A stretch of DNA of 35,811 nucleotides, from positions 1-35,811 of the forward strand of contig CAMBPQ010000029.1 of NCBI GenBank assembly GCA_945869735.1, in the 5' to 3' direction. The stretch comes from Planctomicrobium piriforme (lineage in GTDB: Bacteria > Planctomycetota > Planctomycetia > Pirellulales > UBA1268). Of this stretch, positions 32,397 to 35,811 are shown in pieces. A program made the translations under genes and the position numbers. The notes beneath the pieces were generated by a model. It saw only the letters and a program-made list of their open reading frames with translations. It had not been told where the DNA came from and did not search any database. Each line of letters begins with the position of its first letter. Within the stretch, counting starts at the first letter, position 1.

Positions 32397-33533
32397 ATGT
32401 TCTGGATCGCCTGGAAAATGCTGATCGGAAACCGAGGCAAATACCTCGGCATCGTCTTCGGCGTGGTCTTCGCGGCCCTCCTCATCGCGCAGCAGTCATC
32501 GATCTTCTGCGGGCTCATGTCGCTCACCGTGAGCCAGATTCGCGACGTCCAGGGGCCGGGCATCTGGGTGATGGATGCCCACGTCCAGTTCGTCGACGAC
32601 ATCAAGCCGCTCGCCGACACGGAGCTCTTCCGCGTGAAGAGCGTGCCGGGGGTGGACTGGGCGGTGCGGTTCTACAAGGGCATCGCCCGGGCCCGGCTCG
32701 AGGAGGGCACCTACGAGCAGATGATCCTGCTGGGCCTCGATGATGCGACGCTCGTCGGCGCCCCGGCCGGCATCCTCATGGGCTCGATCGCTGACCTCCG
32801 CAAGCCCGACGCCGTGATCATCGACGATGCCGGCTACACGCGGATCTGGCCGGGCGAACCCTTCCGCCTCGGGCGGGTCTTCGAGATGAACGACCATCGG
32901 GCCGTGATCGTCGGCATCACGAAGGCCAGCCGCACGTTCCAGAGCTTTCCGATTCTCTACACGCGCTACAGCCAGGCCGTGCGGTTCGCGCCGCCGGAGC
33001 GGAAGGTGCTCTCCTTCATCCTCGCCAACCCAGCCGCGGATCTCGATCCCACGGAGGTCTGCCGCCGGATCGAGGAGCGGACAGGCCTCCAGGCCCTCAC
33101 CCGCGAGCAGTTTCTCGAGAAGACGATCCGTTACTACCTGGCGAAGACGGGCATTCCGGTGAACTTCGGTATCACCGTCTTGCTCGGCTTTTTCGTCGGC
33201 ACGGCCATCGCTGGGCAGACGTTTTATCTCTTCACCGTGGAAAACATTCGCCAGTTCGGGGCGCTCAAGGCGATGGGTACGAGCAACTGGACGATCCTCG
33301 CCATGGTGCTCTCGCAGGCGCTCAACGTGGGGCTCGTCGGCTACGGCGTCGGCGTCGGCCTGGCCGCGCTCTTCGGCTGGTGGTCGCGGAGCATGACACG
33401 GCTCTCGTTCTTCATGCCCTGGCAGGTGCTGGCGCTCACGGCGGCGGCTGTGTTCGTGATCGTGCTCGTGGCGAGCGTACTCTCCGTGCGGAAGGTGCTC
33501 GTGCTTGATCCCGCCGTTGTATTTCGTGGATAG
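32397..33533 (+). CDS. ABC exporter permease, FtsX/DevC-like
   Basis: A 378-aa inner-membrane protein. One membrane helix at ~18-36 (GIVFGVVFAALLIAQQSS) is followed by a large extracytoplasmic MacB-type periplasmic domain (~40-250). Three helices follow at ~258-280, ~300-325 and ~340-370, the FtsX fold. VENIRQFGALKAMGTSNW is the coupling-helix segment typical of DevC/MacB permeases. With the ATPase and the membrane-fusion protein that follow, it should form a tripartite exporter. The gene order permease-ATPase-MFP differs from cyanobacterial devBCA. It starts 37 nt after the IS remnant. Confidence 0.9.
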   Translation: MFWIAWKMLIGNRGKYLGIVFGVVFAALLIAQQSSIFCGLMSLTVSQIRDVQGPGIWVMDAHVQFVDDIKPLADTELFRVKSVPGVDWAVRFYKGIARARLEEGTYEQMILLGLDDATLVGAPAGILMGSIADLRKPDAVIIDDAGYTRIWPGEPFRLGRVFEMNDHRAVIVGITKASRTFQSFPILYTRYSQAVRFAPPERKVLSFILANPAADLDPTEVCRRIEERTGLQALTREQFLEKTIRYYLAKTGIPVNFGITVLLGFFVGTAIAGQTFYLFTVENIRQFGALKAMGTSNWTILAMVLSQALNVGLVGYGVGVGLAALFGWWSRSMTRLSFFMPWQVLALTAAAVFVIVLVASVLSVRKVLVLDPAVVFRG

Positions 33534-33563
33534 TGGATCGTGGTCTTCCGGGGATAGCAGCCG

Positions 33564-34298
33564 ATGCCCGCTTCTCAACTCGTCCATGATCCCGCCGCCG
33601 TCGCGATCCGCGTGCGGGGCGTGACCAAGGAATTCGGCAGCGGCGAATCGGCCACGTGGGCCCTCCGGGGCGTCGACCTCGACGTGCCCTACGGAGAGCT
33701 GCTCATGCTCGTCGGCCCGAGCGGCTGCGGGAAGACCACGCTCGTCTCGATCGTCGCCGGTACGCTCGAGCCCACCGCCGGCGACGTGAACGTGATGGGG
33801 CACGATCTCGTCGCCATGTCAAATGGCCGCAAGGTGCGGTTTCGGCGAGACAACGTCGGATTCATCTTCCAGTCCTACAACCTGCTCCCGTCGCTCACCG
33901 CCGTGGAGAACGCCGCGGTGCCACTGCTCATCGCCGGCTGGCGACGCCGACACGCCCTGGAGGCCGCGGCCGAGGTGCTCGAGGCCCTGGGCTTGGGCGA
34001 CCGACTCGCCAACCTGCCGACCGAGCTCTCGGGGGGGCAGCAGCAGCGGGTGGCAATCGCCCGGGCGCTCGTGCACGAGCCGCGGCTGTTGGTTTGCGAC
34101 GAGCCCACGAGCGCCCTCGATGCCGAGAACGGCCGGATCACAATGGAGCTCATCCAGCGGATCGCCGTGCAGCCCGACCGGGCGGTGGTCGTCGTCACAC
34201 ACGACTCGCGAGCCTATGCGTTTGCCGATCGGATCGCAGCCATGGAAGATGGGCGGATCGTGTCGGTCACCACCGGTTCCGAAAGTCTGCCTGCATGA
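33564..34298 (+). CDS. ABC exporter ATPase, LolD/DevA/MacB-like
   Basis: A 244-aa ATPase with every motif intact: Walker A GPSGCGKTT at 51-59, Q-loop Q103 (IFQSYNLLPSLTAVEN), signature LSGGQQQR at 155-162, Walker B LLVCDEP with catalytic E180, and H-loop H213 (VVVVTHD). The Q-loop phrase FQSYNLLPSLTAxEN is typical of the LolD/MacB/DevA subfamily. It starts 30 nt after the permease stop and overlaps the next gene by 4 nt (ATGA). It powers export by the same-operon permease; the substrate (lipid, glycolipid or peptide) is unknown. Confidence 0.96.
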   Translation: MPASQLVHDPAAVAIRVRGVTKEFGSGESATWALRGVDLDVPYGELLMLVGPSGCGKTTLVSIVAGTLEPTAGDVNVMGHDLVAMSNGRKVRFRRDNVGFIFQSYNLLPSLTAVENAAVPLLIAGWRRRHALEAAAEVLEALGLGDRLANLPTELSGGQQQRVAIARALVHEPRLLVCDEPTSALDAENGRITMELIQRIAVQPDRAVVVVTHDSRAYAFADRIAAMEDGRIVSVTTGSESLPA

Positions 34299-35437
34299 CG
34301 ACGGCTTCCTCTTCATCCGAACGCACTCCCCCTGCCCCGCGGCCCCGCCGCCTCAACCGCCGCCGCAGCGTGGGCGACGTGCTGACGCAGTTTTTCCTGC
34401 CGGTCATGGCGGTCGGGCTGCTCGGCTTCGCCGGCTGGTACGTCTGGAAGACCCGCGTGGTCACGCTCGACCCGCCGCCGCCGATCGAACCGGCCCACAG
34501 CCCCTTTCTCGACACGGTCGCGGCGGCCGGCGTCGTCGAGGCCCAGACCGAGAACATCGCCGTTGGCTCGGCCACGCCCGGTGTCGTCACGCAGGTGCTC
34601 GTGAAGGTCGACGACCAGGTGACGCCCGGCACGCCGCTTTTCCGGCTCGACGACCGCAAGCTCCAGGGAGATCTCGCCGTGAAGCAGGCCGCGGCGGCCC
34701 GGGCCACGAGTGAACTGGTGCGGCTCGAGGCCGAGCCCCGCAAGGAAACCATTCCGGTCATCGTCGCCCAGGTCAACGAGGCGAAGGCGACCATGGCCAT
34801 GGAGACCGACGCCCTCAAGCGGGCCGAGGAGACCTTCGCCCGCAAGGTCACGACCGAGCAGGACGTGATCGCCCGTCGCGAGGCGCTCGCCGCCGCCCGG
34901 GCCAGGCTCGACAGGGCGCAGGCCGACCTCGACCTCCTCGAGGCCGGCTCATGGATCTACGATCGCGACGTGGCCCGGGCCGCGGTCACCACGGCCGAGG
35001 CCGAGATCGCCCAGATCGAGACGGAGCTCGACCGCCTCATCGTGCGAGCCCTCGTGGCCGGCCGCGTGCTTCAGGTCAACGTGCGGCCGGGGGAATACGT
35101 CGCGGCGCCGGCCAACCAGCCGCTCGTGATCCTCGGCAACATTGACCGCCTCCACGTGCGGGTCGACATCGACGAGTTCGACATCGCCCGGTTCAAGCCA
35201 TCGGCTCCGGCGTCGGCGGTGCCGCGGGGCAGCCTCCAGGAGCGGTATCCGCTCGAGTTCGTCCGCATCGAGCCGTTCGTCGTGCCCAAGAAGTCGCTCA
35301 CCGGCGAAACGACCGAGCGTGTCGACACCCGCGTGCTCCAGGTGATCTACGAGTGCGACCCCACCGGCCGGCCACCCCTCTTCGTCGGCCAGCAGATGGA
35401 GGTCTACATCGACGCCCGTGACACTGCCGCCCCCTGA
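34295..35437 (+). CDS. HlyD/DevB-family membrane fusion protein
   Basis: A 380-aa periplasmic adaptor. A basic N-terminus and a membrane helix at ~31-51 anchor it in the inner membrane. Residues ~70-120 form the first biotinyl-lipoyl half (PGVVTQVLVKVDDQVTPGTP). A coiled-coil hairpin spans ~120-255. The second lipoyl half follows (VAGRVLQVNVRPGEYVAA), then a beta-barrel domain (LHVRVDIDEFDIARF). The C-terminus with LFVGQQMEVYIDA closes the barrel. It would link the permease to an outer-membrane channel; no TolC-like gene is in the window, though the operon may continue. The ATG at 34295 is coupled to the ATPase stop; the longer open frame upstream is an antiphase read of the ATPase gene. Confidence 0.93.
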   Translation: MTTASSSSERTPPAPRPRRLNRRRSVGDVLTQFFLPVMAVGLLGFAGWYVWKTRVVTLDPPPPIEPAHSPFLDTVAAAGVVEAQTENIAVGSATPGVVTQVLVKVDDQVTPGTPLFRLDDRKLQGDLAVKQAAAARATSELVRLEAEPRKETIPVIVAQVNEAKATMAMETDALKRAEETFARKVTTEQDVIARREALAAARARLDRAQADLDLLEAGSWIYDRDVARAAVTTAEAEIAQIETELDRLIVRALVAGRVLQVNVRPGEYVAAPANQPLVILGNIDRLHVRVDIDEFDIARFKPSAPASAVPRGSLQERYPLEFVRIEPFVVPKKSLTGETTERVDTRVLQVIYECDPTGRPPLFVGQQMEVYIDARDTAAP

Positions 35438-35811
35438 CGCCGCGGCAGCCATTTCATTGCCTCGGAAGGATAGGACGGTCAATGGCATATCCGCAAGCGT
35501 GGGACGGGTGCTGATTGGCTTCTGAGCATTGCGGGCCGTGTGTGGGGCTGTCTTTTGGGGTGCCGAGCGGCCTCAGCGCGACCCGAAATCCCTTGCCGAA
35601 TCGCCGCTGTTCGCGATCGGCGCAGACGGCCCCCCAGTGGAAACGCCGCGGCAATCCGCGGAAGCAACTTGGCCCACGCGATTCGGGAGGTGTCGTACCA
35701 TTCGGCCGCTCGATGCGTTCGAGCGCCGGGTGCTCGGCGTGCTCCGCGTCCATCTCGACCAGCTGGCCGAGCGGGGGCTGGTGATCTGGCTCTCGCCCCC
35801 CCCGCCGCGGC
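35438..35811. other. window end, no confident gene
   Basis: The 374 nt after the membrane fusion protein hold no gene I can support. From about 35694 to the end, the + frame reading TIRPLDAFERRVLGVLRVHL and then LAERGLVIWL is protein-like and stays open, so it may be the 5' part of another gene whose start is unclear. CGCAAGCGTGGG at 35492-35503 also occurs in REP-like unit 1. Confidence 0.35.

Noticed and set aside
35454-35753. 99-codon minus-strand frame near the window end
   Set aside because: It has no recognisable motif, no ribosome-binding site and an atypical composition (Arg/Pro/His-rich). It overlaps the protein-like + frame at the window end, so it is not supported.

Overview
The window is high-GC bacterial DNA and most likely comes from a planctomycete of the Pirellulales type; this is an inference from gene content. 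Supporting signs are a right-handed beta-helix protein whose N-terminus carries the EACEQRRVMSG-type segment common in planctomycetal exported proteins, a membrane-anchored terpene-cyclase-like toroid protein, a DUF1570-like lipoprotein, a HemQ-type coproheme decarboxylase, and WXG100-like genes beside a giant FtsK/EccC-like ATPase.

Layout. 216-1163 (-) is hemQ. 1342-6751 (+) is a four-gene operon: a WXG100-like protein, a coiled-coil protein, a second small WxD protein and a 1391-aa ATPase with an EccC-like three-module plan. This is the best candidate for an under-described system, a stripped-down ESX/type VII-like export machine. 6918-9238 (-) is an HtrA protease plus a CinA homologue. 9379-13757 (+) holds a membrane-anchored Rossmann protein, a second HtrA with two PDZ domains, thiL and tsaE. 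13730-17746 (-) holds an isochorismatase-fold hydrolase, an FtsQ-like protein, murB and a motif-eroded MurE-like ligase, which together look like a dcw-cluster remnant. 17975-19756 (+) holds a receiver-like protein and a zinc-peptidase-like lipoprotein. 19758-26193 (-) is a tight seven-gene run: ispG, rimO, pgsA, CPBP protease, LpxL-like acyltransferase, Rieske protein and tandem GNAT. 26252-26731 (+) is trmL. 26936-28996 (-) holds a 99-aa membrane protein and a TonB-like/toroid fusion. 29134-29207 (+) is an initiator tRNA with a strong terminator, followed by a decayed phage-type segment. 29912-31858 (-) is the beta-helix protein. 32010-35437 (+) is an IS3-family orfA remnant followed by a DevCAB-like ABC exporter.

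Non-coding structure. A ~155-nt dispersed repeat is present in two near-full copies and one truncated copy. It occupies all three convergent gene junctions that have room for it, always starting at or just after a stop codon and in the same orientation relative to the gene it follows. A second structure, in the htrA-thiL gap, is a pair of inverted 31-nt REP-like units with identical ends and different hairpin cores. No CRISPR array, rRNA or intact mobile element was seen.
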